Shown piece by piece: positions 1 through 11,599 of a stretch of 64,000 bases of DNA. Position 1 is the stretch's first letter, and each line of letters opens with the position of its first letter. Origin of the DNA: Euryodendron excelsum (lineage: Eukaryota; Streptophyta; Magnoliopsida; Ericales; Pentaphylacaceae); assembly GCA_033060915.1 (NCBI GenBank), contig CM065396.1, positions 8,077,501 through 8,141,500 of the forward strand, read 5' to 3'. The notes under the pieces are model-generated. The model saw only the letters and a program-made list of their open reading frames with translations, was not told the origin of the DNA and ran no database searches. A program made the translations under genes and the position numbers.

Positions 1-1584
1 TCAGTGCGGCTTATTCCCGGACTCATGGAGGCAGTGATCCCTTTCTGGCATCCGGACTTGTCTCTTTTCCGTTTTGGAGAGTGTGAGCTTACCCCTACTC
101 CTCACGAGTATGGGTTCCTTCTTGGTTTCCGAGATGTTTCTGCTGACATTGTGGGACCCCTGTTTCCGAATGGTTGTATCACAGTGGTTTCATCCCAGCT
201 CGGATTCAGACGCGCAGTTCTTTCATCTTCTTCTTTGCCCCAGTTTCCTTATGTCCCAGCAGAGTTCCTCTTCTCCCATTTTGAGTTCCCTACGGGTATG
301 CGAGTTCATTCAGGTGAGTGGCACACCTCTCAGGATTGGGCTATTTCTCGTATGGTTGCCTTAGCCTTGCTTCTGCTGAACTTCTTGGTGTTCCCCCGAG
401 ACGATGATTTAGTGGACTGTTGACTCTGTGCACCACTGGCCTGGATCCGTACGGGGCATTCCTATGCTCCTATGATTGTAGGGGAGACCTTCGTGAGTTT
501 TACGAGATTCCAGCAGTCCCTTGACGCTCGTTTCCGTGGATGCACTACTCTCTTCCAGCTCTGGGCGATTAGTCATTTGTTTGTTACACCTTTGTTTCAG
601 CACACGTGGTATCCTGAGCTCGATCATGTACATTCCCTAGCGAGATCTCAGGGTGTCATGGCAGATGAGGGGAGATTTCCGCAGACTGCTGCATCCGGGG
701 CTGACTATCTTCAGAGCATGAGGTCAGGCACAGTCAGGTGGTATTCAGGGCTGGTTGGTAGGTATTGCTTGAGAGTTTGGCCTTCCGGGAGAGCTTTCGT
801 GCCCCTAGCAGGACTACGGGGCATTGCCCCTTTCTTCGGGATTCGGGTTCTACGACAGCTTGGTAGGAGTCAGGATATTCCTTTTTTAGCTTCTGCAGCC
901 GAGTTTACTCTTGTCTTTGAGGCGTCGATTCCTTGAGCATTGGTGGAGAAAGTTATGGATATATGGAGATCTTTGCTTCCTCACGTTGGTGATGATGGTC
1001 CCTTTTCTGACATGCCTTCTGCGACCGAGGCCTATCATTATTGGCTTCGACGCTATGTGCTGGGTCCTAGTAGACTTGGGGATCTTCTTCTTGAGACTCC
1101 TTTACCTCCCATAGGGTATACCGACTTCTTGACTGCTATGATTATTCAGGGGCGTCGCCACAGACGGGAGAACCGTCATCTGATACGGATATTGCGTGAC
1201 CGATTGAGGATGAGAGACGCTGAGGTAGTTTTACTAGAGAGGCGATTAGCAGCAGCCAGATCGACGCATGATGACCCTCCTTCGGGTGCTGTGAGGGCTC
1301 GCGGGCGACCACGAGGCGTTCTAGGCGGTTCTCCTTCCCTGGAGGGTGATGTGATGGATGGCCCATCCTTGCGGGAGGCTGTGGAGTCCCTTACTCAAGA
1401 GAGGGACATGCTTCTAGCTAGATGTGCTGACTATGAGCGAGGCCGGCCTGGGTCTTCTGCTGCTAGTACTTCTTCGAGTGCTCCTCTTGTGACTGGCGAG
1501 CCAGTGGATCCCTGTATAGCTGATTCCTCCTCTAATGACGACGGGGAGCGATATATTTTTGCCCCTCGCTCTTACATTTGCTGA
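1..1584 (+). pseudogene. Antisense DUF7745/PMD-like ORF of pol-bearing element A (broken, 5' end off window)
   Basis: One reading frame runs from the window edge to a stop at 1582-1584, interrupted only by in-frame TGA codons at 421-423 and 934-936. The N-terminal part reads FRFGECELTPTPHEYGFLLG, a mobile-domain pattern of a hydrophobic strand followed by LTPT. Later blocks (RFRGCTTLFQLWAISHLF; AFVPLAGLRGIAPFFGIRVL) resemble, from memory, the plant family annotated as DUF7745. The last ~200 residues hold two charged heptad-like segments (about 1141-1260 and 1372-1440) suggesting coiled coils, then a Ser-rich tail. It is antisense to the integrase at 2817-4287, the place where Tat-lineage elements are known to carry extra antisense ORFs. 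No function is proven. Two stops make it non-functional as read. Confidence 0.7.
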
Positions 1585-2816
1585 TTTTCTGCATTTGTAG
1601 AAAAACATACTTTGTTTAGTGTTATGCCTCTTTTATCTTATGAATTCATGACTTCCCGTGCTTTTGGTATAATTTCCCTGCATGATTAGTATAGTAACGA
1701 ATTTGGAAAAAATTAAATGAGAATTACAGTTTAATGAAAAATAACTCCCTTTTGTTTGATTTTTTGACTCACTGACTGTTCCGTGAAAGGGACCTCTGCT
1801 TCCTTTAACCCTAACTAGGCTAAACCGGAGAATGCCTTTCAAGACGCTTTTCGACTTTTACACTGTTGTCTTCATACCTTAACTTCTGGGGAATGTAGTA
1901 GCTCGAGCTATTTCTTATATCTAAATCTCTTGCTCCTACCCCCCCCCCCCCCCCCCCTTTTTTTTTTTGCTACTAGTGCCCCTGAGGGTTTTCACCAGTC
2001 CCAGCTCTGTCATTTTTGCACCAAGGAGCCTTTGCAGGTTTTCGCCAGGGTCGACAGTTTTGTATCTTGCCGCATCCCTACCTTTTTACCTACGGCGCCC
2101 TTTGGGGTTTTCACCGCATCCTCGGGAAGCGCTTAACTTTTCTCTCTTCTTTCTCTCTCTTTCCTCAGCTTGGTCTCAGGTTTCTGTTGAGAAGCTTCTA
2201 AACGCTACTTGCATCATTCTCCATCCCATGGTATATTTAGTAAGCTCATTTAGACTAATCAATTTGACAGGACTTTTTAGGGGTTATGGTGTTGGTATTT
2301 ACTTTTGAAAAAAAAAAAAAGAAAAGGCTCAAACCTACCACTCTACTAGTGATCACTTTCGATAGTGTTTTTTTTTTTTTTTTTGGTTCAATGGCACTTT
2401 TCCTGCGTACTCCCATCTTTCCTTGGGTATCTCATTGCACGCCGTTTTTTTTTTTTTTTGTTTTGGCTGTTAACGTTAATACCAATATTTGTGCGGACTT
2501 AAAGTAGTACTTCAAGGGCTCTTCTCTTTTTTTTTTTTGTTTTTTTTTTTTGGCTATTTTTAGTGCCTCTGCTTAATATGATCACTTTATTAGGGGAATG
2601 TTCCTGAAAAAAAGTAACCGGCTCTAAAGGTTTAACAAAGGTTATATATGCATTTTGATTGGATAGAAAATGAAATAAGGGCCCCTCGTCATCTTGGAAT
2701 TAGATTGTTTAGTCCATAGAGCTTTAACCTTAAAACACTACCTTATTGATTAATGGAAAATGAGGAGAGTAAGTTTCATTGCTTCTTCACAGAAACCAGA
2801 GGTCTAGCTTTCGAAA
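1585..2816. other. 3' noncoding spacer of element A between integrase and antisense ORF
   Basis: No credible gene. The stretch contains a C-tract running into a T-tract (about 1939-1968) and further T-tracts (about 2370-2384, 2446-2460, 2529-2551). Segments such as the one around 2660-2720 (ATGAAATAAGGGCCCCTC-like, then TTAGATTG) recur in the spacers of the pol-less elements near 6900-6960, 47450-47500 and 57220-57280. The 1980-2110 segment matches 18590-18740 in fragment A'. The spacer is therefore a family-wide 3' module. Confidence 0.7.
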
Positions 2817-4287
2817 TCACACGTAGTAGTGTTTGACAGCATCTGAATTCAATGGGCTAGGAAATTCTTGGCCATCCATTTCCTCCAAAACGAGAGCTCC
2901 TCCAAACAAGACTTTCTTTACCACGAATGGCCCTTCGTAGTTTGGAGCAAACTTTCCCTGTGCTGTCTCCTGATGGGGGAACACCTTCTTGAGCACCAAA
3001 TCTCCCGGCTGGAATGATCGAGGTCGTACCTTCTTATCAAATGCTCTGGCCATTCGCCTTCTGTAACATTGAGCGTGATAAACTGCAGCCAACCGCTTCT
3101 CATCCAGCAAACAGAGTTGAGCATATCGGTCTTTAATCCATTCTGCTTCGTCTAACTTGGTTTCTGTCAAGATCTGTAAATAAGGAATCTCAATCTCGAC
3201 AGGGATGACTGCCTCGGTGCCGTAAACTAGCTCAAAAGGGGTGCTTCTAGTGGAGACCCTCATAGTAGTTCGGTAAGCCATCAATGCAAACGGAAGCTTC
3301 TCATGCCAATCTTTGTAATTGTCAATCATTTTTCGGAGTATTCTCTTAATATTCTTATTGGCTGCTTCTACTGCCCCATTCATCTGAGGCCGGTAAGTGA
3401 CCGAATTCCGGTGAGTAATGTGAAATGTTTGACATAGCCTTGATATCAATTCGTTGTTCAGATTGGAACCATTATCAGTAATGAGTGATTCGGGAATCTC
3501 ATACTGGCAGATGATGTGATTTTTTATGAACCTTTCTACGACCTTCTTGGTGACATGGATGTAAGAGACGGCTTCCACCCATTTAGTGAAATAATTAATA
3601 GCGACCAGGATGAAGCGATGACCGTTAGAAGCTTTAGGAGTGATAGGACCAATCATATCTATCCCCCACATAGAAAAGGGCCATGGGGCAGACATAGAAT
3701 GAAGCTCAGACGGTGGTGCTTTGATCTTATCCCCGTGTATCTGACATTTGTGACACCGAAGAACGTATCTAATGTAGTCTAACTCCATTGTTGACCAGTA
3801 ATACCCCGTCCGGAGAATCTTCTTTGCAAGCGTGTGGCCATTCATGTGGGGGCCACAAACTCCCTCGTGCACTTCCTCCATGATAACTTTGGCTTCGGCG
3901 GCATTAACACATCTTAGAGGTCCGAACCATGATCTCCTGAAAAGCTCATTTCCAGCCATGAAATAGTGTCCCGCCAAACGACAAATGGTCTTCCTATCGC
4001 GTTGTGTTGCTGCATTAGGGAACGTCCGGGTTTGAATATACCTCTGGATGTCATAAAACCACGGTTTCTCGGGAGGTTCGATAATTGTATGCAGACAATA
4101 AGAGGGGACATCCCTGGTGAAGATTTGTAGAGGGGGTATTTCAGTGCCACTGTCAACCTTAATTGCTGCAGCCAATGTAGCCATGGCATCGGCGAAGCTA
4201 TTTTCTGTTCGGGGCACGTGACGAAAATCCACGCTTTTGAATAGCTGACACAAGTCCTTGACCTGTTGATGATACGGGGAGAGTTTG
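2817..4287 (-). CDS. pol: Ty3/gypsy pol fragment: RNase H C-terminus plus integrase
   Basis: An open frame of about 490 codons with no start of its own. It opens with an RNase H C-terminal block (FRHVPRTENSFADAMATLA). It continues with an HHCC zinc finger (H129, H136, C167, C170, numbering from 4253) and an integrase core with D199 (GIDMIG), D260 (ITDNGSN) and E296 (GAVEAANK); 35 residues separate the last two, the classic D,D35E spacing. A C-terminal domain (GKFAPNYEGPFVVKKVL) ends in HYYV and a stop at 2817-2819. Integrase inserts the cDNA into host DNA. The integrase part looks intact. Protease, RT and most of RNase H are missing because the frame is cut at about 4287, where it joins a PMD gene in the opposite orientation. 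Confidence 0.92.
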
Positions 4288-4296
4288 GCGTCTTTA
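4278..4296. other. Chimeric breakpoint: minus-strand RNase H fused to plus-strand PMD gene
   Basis: Left of about 4287 the sequence matches the RNase H frame of fragment A' (compare 20965-20995). Right of it the sequence matches the PMD gene of the other copies (compare 54545-54575). The two parents share a short TTTGG(C/T)G-like stretch at the join, which suggests microhomology-mediated illegitimate recombination. The event deleted the PMD start, its upstream exon, the PPT and the 3' LTR of element 1, and all of element A upstream of RNase H. Confidence 0.75.
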
Positions 4297-5656
4297 TGGG
4301 ATTACAAGCTAACCGCCTGAACCGGCATTTGGTACTGGCATTAGTTGAGCGGTGGTTCGGGGAGACTGGGACCTTCCATTTCGTCGGCTTCGAGTTAGGC
4401 CCTACTCCTTTAGATTGGGCGATTATTACAGGACTCTCTTTTGTCGGCCGGCGGATCACCCTGCACCCGGTCAGCAGGGACGAGACCTGTTTACTGTTAG
4501 ACTTGCCCCAGCCTGAGCGTTCTGCATTCCCAGTCTCTTGGATTAGTCAGGGTGAGTGTACTTTTGCTATCGAGCCATCGCCTGCCCGGCAGGATATCAT
4601 GAGACGGCGTCTTGTGTTGTACATCATCTTTAGCTGCTTCTGCAACAACAAGAAGTCACTCGTGCCGTGCCATCTGGTGAGTATAGTAGCCGATCTGGGA
4701 GCTTTGTCCGAGCTGGACTGGGGGTCTTTTTCTTTTGGCTGCTTTCTTCGATCGATGCGGGTCCGGACTTCTTCTCGCTGGGGCAGCATGACTAGCTTTT
4801 GGCCTTTCCTTGTCTGGTGGAGTTACGAGTACCTGCCAGTGCGTCGCCCCACAGTTGTTGATGATGATCTCTATCCTTGCGCTTTGAGATGGGCTCATGA
4901 CTTGGTAGCCCAGCGATCGGAGATTACTGACTTCGTGACGCTCCGGGCTAACCTGGAGTTGATTGAGGCGAGGGATGTGACCTGGCGGCCCTTCATTGGA
5001 TCAGTCCATTACGAGACAGTCCGGTACCTGGTCCCGTTGTCCTTGTCGAGAGCTGCTTTTCTCAGTGACGACACCTGGGAGTCCTATCTTGGAGAACGGC
5101 ATTAGCGGCAGTTTCACGATGAGTTTCGATCAGCAGGGGCTCCGCCAGAGTATATGTTTGGAGCTCTGGTGGCCGGAGTGCCCATCCCCTACTAGGAGCG
5201 CCAGCCAGGTGCCGAGTTCTTGCTTCCTCTGGATACGGATTACGCTGCGCACTTTGGAGCCCATTCGGTTGGTGCCTTCACCCGGTTTGAGGTAGTAGTC
5301 GGCGGGTACGCTGTTGGCCAGGAGGTGGTTGACCTATGGCGCCGTGCTGGAGGATATGTACCGCAGGCCGAGTTTACTGCTATGAGAGACCAGAGAGACC
5401 GGTACCAGATGGAGCAGGACCAGTACCAGGCCGAGGTAGCTTCCCTGACGGCTCGGTTATCTCAGATGGGTGGTGGGGGGGGTAAGTTATTCTCTCTTTG
5501 CTCCTTATTGCTCTGCCATTGCTTAGCTCCTTTTGCTTGCAGCTGATTTTGGTTTTATCTCCCCTGCAGGATGGCGGTGCTTCGAGTAATTATCCTCCTC
5601 CTCCGATGCCGGGTTTCGGGGATTTTGATCCAGATGATATTGATTTTGATCTGTGA
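4288..5656 (+). pseudogene. Antisense PMD gene of element 1 (5'-truncated, two stops)
   Basis: The frame matches the plant mobile domain of the intact copies from GVFMGLQANRLNRH onward. Visible blocks are FGETGTFHFVGFELGPTPLDW (RWF upstream), the WGSFSFGCFL and WWSYEYLP segments, and a C-terminal coiled coil ending in LTARLSQMGGG. In-frame TAG codons lie at 5103-5105 (TGG in element 3) and near 5195 (CAG in other copies). A GT donor at 5482 and an AG acceptor at 5568-5569 bound an 88-bp intron. The last exon encodes GFGDFDPDDIDFDL and stops at 5654-5656. The gene is antisense to gag of the same element at 7573-9579. The first ~150 codons are lost at the 4287 breakpoint. Confidence 0.85.
5482..5569 (+). 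other. 88-bp intron of the antisense PMD gene (element 1)
   Basis: It begins GGTAAGTT after a G-run, has T-rich content and ends CCCTGCAG before GATGG. The corresponding introns in the other three copies are also exactly 88 bp. Confidence 0.8.
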
Positions 5657-7572
5657 TGCATGAGACTTTGATCTTTTTTTGCCCCTTGTCCCTGAGATAT
5701 ACTGATGTTAGACAGTTTTATTTTGCATAGCTTTGTATAAGGATGGATGTTTATGGTACAGATATATATGATCAGAGGCATGTGATATTTATTCCATGAG
5801 TTGATGCTGATGACTTCTATTCCGACAGGGAGTTATTTCCTATGTGTGCAAAGCTCATGCTGATTTTTTTTTTTTTTTTTAAACATATGCACAGGTTAGA
5901 AATATGTTAATAGAATGACATAGGGTGCTGTTAGACTTGTAGCCTTGGGAATGGTAGCTCCCTCCTCTTCGAGGATTTTAGCCTCTCTTCTGGCTCAATC
6001 CTACCTCGATCGGATGATAGCACTTCGCACCTTACTCAACCTCTTGATCGCCCCCAACTCTTTGGTCTTAGGGTTAGTGTATAGGGTTATTGGGCTGAGA
6101 CTCTTGACTCTCGGGGTCTTAGCAACAACTTACCTGACCTTTGGCAGAGTGATAAGTGGCCAGTCATTTCAATCTGAGAAGGCTTTGTTTAGGATCGTAA
6201 TGTAGGCTAGGTTATGGGGTTTTAGAAACAACGGGATATGTAGGCTCAAATTCAATGTTGTTTTCAGCAGGGTTTAGATCCAAACTGTCCTTAACCGTTT
6301 TTCAATAGGATTAGCATCCATTTTTTTTTTTTTTTTTTTTTTAAGCTTTGGCAGTGTATCTAACTCATTTAGATCAAGCAATTTTTTTCAATCAGAGGGG
6401 ACTTTAATAGGGTTGTAATGTAGGCCAGGGTTTCAGGGTTTTGCAAGAAAGGGTAAAGGTTCAAACCTATTGTACCTACTGGGTTTCCTTGTAACCTAGG
6501 ATCACCATTAAATTTCCTTCTTGCTTTTGACCATGTATTTCTCAGGGTGACAATGACCTTGTTCTTTCACCCTTTTCATGTACTTCTTGAGATAAAGATG
6601 ACTTTCTTTTCTTTCAATCCTCTCACTATGCCTTTGAAGTTGACTTAATCATGATTTTCTTCAGGCCCCCCCCTTTTTTTTTTTGGCCTCTTACCCCTTG
6701 GCAACTCCTTTCTTTTGCTTTTCCTTTCTATTTCTTTTCTTTCCTTTTATGAAACGAAACAATTCTTTAACCCTTTCCCCTTAAATCTTTTCCTTAGAAG
6801 CTCAATATACCCAGTATGGGCGGTGATCCCTAGGTTAGGGTTTTGTTAAGAAAAGATGAGCGGCTCAATGGGTTTGGCAAGGGGTTGCTTTTGACTATGT
6901 GGGAAATGAAATGAGGGCCTCTCTTCATTTTGAATTAGATTGCTTGATCTATAAAGCTTTTTAATACTATCCTGGCATGATAGAGGTGGACACCACTCCT
7001 AGAATTCTCAACTAATGTCTGCCCCAGTGTGGGGAGGACAGTTTGGATCAGGGTTAATCAAAGAAAATTTTCATTTTTCGCAAGGCACTAGGGGTTAAGC
7101 AAAGGGAATATGAGCACATTTGTTCATTTATTTAGTTATTTATTCTTTATATGTGGGGGAATGAAAGATGGCTCCTCTTCATTTTGATAAACTGGCCACA
7201 CATCGCTTAGCCTCAGAGTCTTACAAGTGCTACCTTTGGGTAGTATTCTCACTCATCCTTATTCTCTCTCTCTGTGGAAGGCTGATCATTTGGCGAGTGG
7301 CTAACTCATGCTATCATCCCTTCAAGTTGGATCATTCCATAAGACAAACCATGCCCCTTGCGTAGGAAGTGGTTACTATTCCCAAAGGAGACAAGACAAC
7401 AACAATGGAATAAAAGACTGTCATTTGATTATTATTATTATTTTTACGAAAAGCATAAGGTTCTTAGGCAATAAGAAAATGTAATTATGAATTTAAAGAC
7501 AGGAAGTAAGAGGGATAGAAAGAAAGTGGGTGACAACACCCCTCTCTTGTACGTTCTTGCAAGGAATCCATT
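5657..7572. repeat. Spacer between antisense PMD gene and gag (element 1), degenerate repeats and T-tracts
   Basis: No gene supported. T-tracts occur at about 5864-5880 and 6321-6342. A loosely repeated module (AGGCTAGGTTATGGGGTTTT-like, then CAAG...GGCTCAA) appears near 6205, 6425 and 6835. The same order of modules is found in 32116-34083 (inverted), 46122-47780 and 55926-57895. The short frames here (5945-6205, 7168-7365) recur only as part of the repeat and lack conserved starts. Confidence 0.7.
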
Positions 7573-9579
7573 TTAGTACGGCCTTGGGACAATCCCCACG
7601 TCTTCGATGCTCCATTCGCGACCCGGATCCTCTGCCAAGGCGAGATAAGCAAAGGCTTCCCCTAGAGCTCCACAGGCGTTGACACTGTTGATGCGGTTGT
7701 CAGCCTCCCTCTTGTTTTGTGCAGCGGGTTCTTCTGTAAATAGGGTGACCAGCTCACCCCCTTCCAATTCAAATGGCTCTGCTTGTGCTCTTGGCCTCTC
7801 TATCCTCCAGCTCATTTCTTCATAGTTGTACTCATTGGTAGGCCAATGACTCTCTAGCAAATGACATTCGGCCGCAGCATATTTCGGATGCAGAAACTCG
7901 GCACCCCATCCATCAGCAACCATGTTTTCAGTAGTCTCATCTCCCAGGAACATTGGCTTCTCAATGGGCTAGTCGGAAGCATCAGGCACTTCATCGGGGT
8001 TACGGAGATAAATTGGGCATAATGGGATATCCTCCTCCCAGTCAACTTCTTCCTCAGTCTCCCAATCGTCCTCATAGTCTTCGGCCTCAGGCTCGTCAAA
8101 CACTGCCTCGCCTTCCATTTCTACTAGTATCATATTGACGGTGTGATCTGGCAGAGGGTTAGCAGTCACATTGGGAGTGGGAGCAGGTTTTACTGGCTGC
8201 AGATCGATGGTCTTATTGTCGATTAGGTCTTGGATCTTGTGCTTGAGAGCAAAGCAGCTTTCAGTGTCATGCCCCTGGCCACCTGAATGATACTCACATG
8301 TAAGGGCAGCATTGAAAGTTGTGGGTAGAGGGCTTGGCAATGGGCGAGCAGGTACGGGTTTCAGGATGTTATTCTTTAGAAGGCTATGGTAGGCCTCAGT
8401 TTGGGTGCATGCTAAGGCGTCAAAGGTAAGGATGCGTCGGGTAGGTCTATTAAAGTTGGGTCGTGCCCCAGCGGGACCGTAGTTAGGGGTTGGAGCAGGC
8501 ATGGTCAAGGTGGGCAAGGGCAGGACTTGGGGTGATTGGAGTGGAGGTCGGTATTGAGGTGGTTGGCTAGGCAGAATAGCAGACACTTCATTTTCTTTCC
8601 TGATCGTGCCCCTTGTAGTAGCCACCTTCTTGGCTATGTTGGCAGTATTTTCTCCGGTCTTGGCATAGGGATCTGTAATTCTTCCTGTCTTGAGGCCATT
8701 TTCTATCATTTCCCCTTGCATGATGAGTTCAGAGAAGCCTTTTCCCACGCTTGTGCAGAGTTTCTCATAGAATATGCCTTGAAAAGTATGTAAAAATAGT
8801 TGTACATACTCCTTTTCTTCCAACGGGGGATTAACTTGTGCAGCGGCCTCCCTCCATCTTAGGGCGTATGCTTTAAAATTCTCCTTCTCACCATTGCTCA
8901 TCGTCATCAAGGACCAGCGATCAGAAGTGAGATCGATGTTGTAATGGTATTGGGCTTTGAATACATTGACTAACTCCATCCAGGTTGTGATCTTCCTTAA
9001 GTCCAGTCGAGCGAACCATTGTAGAGCTGACCCGGTGAGGCTGTGTTGGAATAACTGCATAAGGAGCTTCGGGTTGTGGCCATGTCCACTCAGTGCTCCA
9101 GCATATAGACGAAGATGAGCAACAGGGTTACCGGTACCATCGTACTTCTGGAAGTCAGGCATTTTAAACTTAGCAGGCCTCGGGTGGTTAGGGAAGAAAC
9201 ATAACTCATCATAGGAGGTGAATTCGTAAACATCATGGCCATGGAGACTTCGCAACGAATCCTCCAACCCTTGGATTTTCAGACTGAGAGGGTCTAGAGG
9301 GGCCTTCTTCGTAACTGGTAAAAGCAATATGGTCTCCTCTTCTTCAGTATTGACCCTTTTGGCGTCTTCTTTGGTTTTCCCAGCATTGTCAGACTGAAGC
9401 AGGATCCTCGGATTAGCGGGTTCAAGGTCTTTAGAAGAAATTGTTGATGATGACAGGACCGCCGTAGCATCCTTCATGGCCAGAGTTTGAATGAGTTTGA
9501 GCATCTCATCCATCTTAGCCCTCATTTCATTAACTTCCTCTCGAGAGACTTGAGAGGATTCTTCAGGGTTAGCAGCCAT
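7573..9579 (-). pseudogene. gag: gag polyprotein of element 1, one nonsense codon
   Basis: The frame from the ATG at 9577-9579 (MAANPEESSQ) to a stop at 7573-7575 would give 668 codons. A short acidic coiled N-terminus is followed by a retrotransposon gag/capsid region (FPNHPRPAKFKMPDFQKYDG at about residue 130, then LQWFARLDL, WMELVNVFKAQY, FKAYALRWREAAAQV). A zinc-knuckle-like CEYHSGGQGHDTESC lies near residue 430, then an acidic tail. Gag packages element RNA into particles. The only lesion seen is TAG at 7969-7971; element 3 has TGG at this place. The last 126 codons (to GIVPRPY) stay open after it. No protease or RT follows. An earlier in-frame ATG-like start at 9705 precedes a possible splice acceptor, so 9579 is preferred. 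Confidence 0.88.
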
Positions 9580-11089
9580 TAGTGATGCTTTGTGCCAAGT
9601 GACAATAGGATCCCTAGGTGGATGTTGCACTTTCTTGGGAGCAATGTTGACACAGTGCAAGGTGACTTCTGTAAAAAAAAAGGAAAAGACAAAAACACAA
9701 GTCACAAGTTAGTTTTTGGTTTTTAGAGAATTTTATGCAATGCGTGTCCTAGGGTTGCCCCTGCTTGAGAGGGAGACTAAACATGATGTATTGGCTCACT
9801 TTTGGAGATAGGGGATTTGCCCCTGTATGCAGATACCTTACCGTTAAGTAGGAACCTTCACTCATTCATGCATTCATTCATAAAAATAAAGAAGTACATT
9901 AACTTTTGGGTTTGAAATACAAAAGAATTGAAATACATATTAATAGGGGGAGGGGGAACATTTTCCTTTGGACTTCCACCTATCTACTTTTACAAAGGGA
10001 AACCCTAAACTACTCTTGAGTCTTCGGATTCGCCTTCCTTGGATTTGATGTCGAGGGGGTCGCTGAGAGACCTTGTTGATTGATTGCCCCTTGTCTTCTT
10101 GGTAACCCTATCTTCGTGAGCATAGAGGGATTGGGGCCCCTCTTATGGAATGAATCGAGATGCATACAATGAGTCCTTAGGGTTATGCGGGAACCCTTAG
10201 GGTTTGGATAGGTTTAATGCAAGGGAGAGTGACGTTGGTGTCACTCTCAATGGGTTGATCATATGCATGAAAATGCAGTGACTTGAGTTACTTGGAACTC
10301 TTGTCTAGACATGAAATATTGAATGCATGAACATGAATATGCAAAGAGTATAAGGAGAGAAGGTACAATTGAAGTAAACATGCATACATGAACAGTTAGA
10401 CAGGCATTATAACAGTATAAATACAAGCATTATAACAGCAGGTATAAACGAAAGTAAAAGCAGTCGCCCTTTCCTCCGTGATTTTGAAAACGGTGCTCGT
10501 GTCTTAAATCCGACAGAGGTTCGGCTATGCATGGTGTCTACATGAGTATGAGGTTGAGGGTTGACTAATGCGTCCTAAAAAGGCTCAGTCCCCGGATCTT
10601 CAAACCTAGGCTCACTCCCCGAGGTGGTGCCATGATCGGTTGGTGATCCGAGCGGGGGAACCATCAAGAGGCCGTAGGCGAAGAAACTGACACAGCATCT
10701 TGCCCACAACCAATATACCGTTCCCCCTTTCTAACTAGAAAGGACATATCAGGGTATGCAAGTATGCAGAATGCAAGTGCACATGCAGTGTATGTGTGAT
10801 TTTTAAAAGTGGAGGAAAGGACCCAACAACTCCCATTCATCCTGTACATCAGATTCATGCAAAGTAGTTAATAAAATTTAAACATAAAGCGCACCTACAA
10901 AACAAAGATGCAAGTGCCAGTATGTGGATGACAAACATAATACAAGATAATATGAATAAATGCATGTTTTTTTTTTTAAAACAATTTAGTTTTTGAAAAT
11001 TTGAAGTGAACAGGATTGAACCAAGTTAATTGAAGACTCTACATGGGTAAAGGGTAAAGAGACATGACTATGGCCTAACCCTCCAAGTT
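9580..11089 (-). other. Leader between PBS and gag of element 1
   Basis: Noncoding on both strands as far as I can see. On the minus strand a long pyrimidine run followed by ACAG at 9669-9672 makes a good 3' splice-site candidate just upstream of gag. The leader matches 29414-30869 of element 4. It probably holds packaging signals, but none can be shown from sequence alone. Confidence 0.6.
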
Positions 11090-11107
11090 TCCCCAGTGGA
11101 GTCGCCA
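11090..11107 (-). other. Primer binding site of element 1
   Basis: On the minus strand it reads TGGCGACTCCACTGGGGA, two bases after the LTR end. It is the same site as 29396-29413 in element 4, with one base changed. From memory, Ogre/Tat elements use a tRNA-Arg primer with this kind of sequence. Confidence 0.85.
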
Positions 11108-11599
11108 ACTGTCGCACCCAGATTTTTCGCACTCAAGGAATACTCACCTAAGTGGGAAAACCACTGTACTCTCTCGTTAGAACTCACCCTCCTAAAAGAA
11201 TGAGTGCGACTAGGTTTGAATTGAAAAACTGGTTTGAGTAAAGGGCTTTTGAAAAAGATTCGGAGTCGCCACCTAACTTGATTAAGGTGAGTTAGATCAC
11301 CTAAAAACTAAGAATAATCCGAAGACTATTCTTAGGGTTTTTGGAAAAGGATTTTTGAAAACATCCTCAAGAGAGGGTTTTTAAGGAAAACGGGTTGTTT
11401 GGCAACCTTTGGAAAACATTTAGCCCTTTTTAGAAAAATAACTCCTTTTGGTCTATGAAAACAGTGATCTAGGTTTGGAGGTTGGTTACGTGTAGAGAAG
11501 ACGCACTAAGCTATCACCCTACCCCGCCCTTTCGGTACCTACATGTCAATCTACCCTAGATTCACCTATGAGAGTCTTCGACTAACTATAATTCAACCC

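Noticed and set aside
1939..1968. C-tract plus T-tract as a functional signal
   Set aside because: Homopolymers of this kind are prone to sequencing and assembly error and occur at several unrelated places in the spacers.
5945..6205. Small frames in spacers (also 33437-33700, 46331-46615, 56341-56535) as a conserved small gene
   Set aside because: They recur because the spacer is repeated. Starts and ends differ between copies and no family is recognisable.
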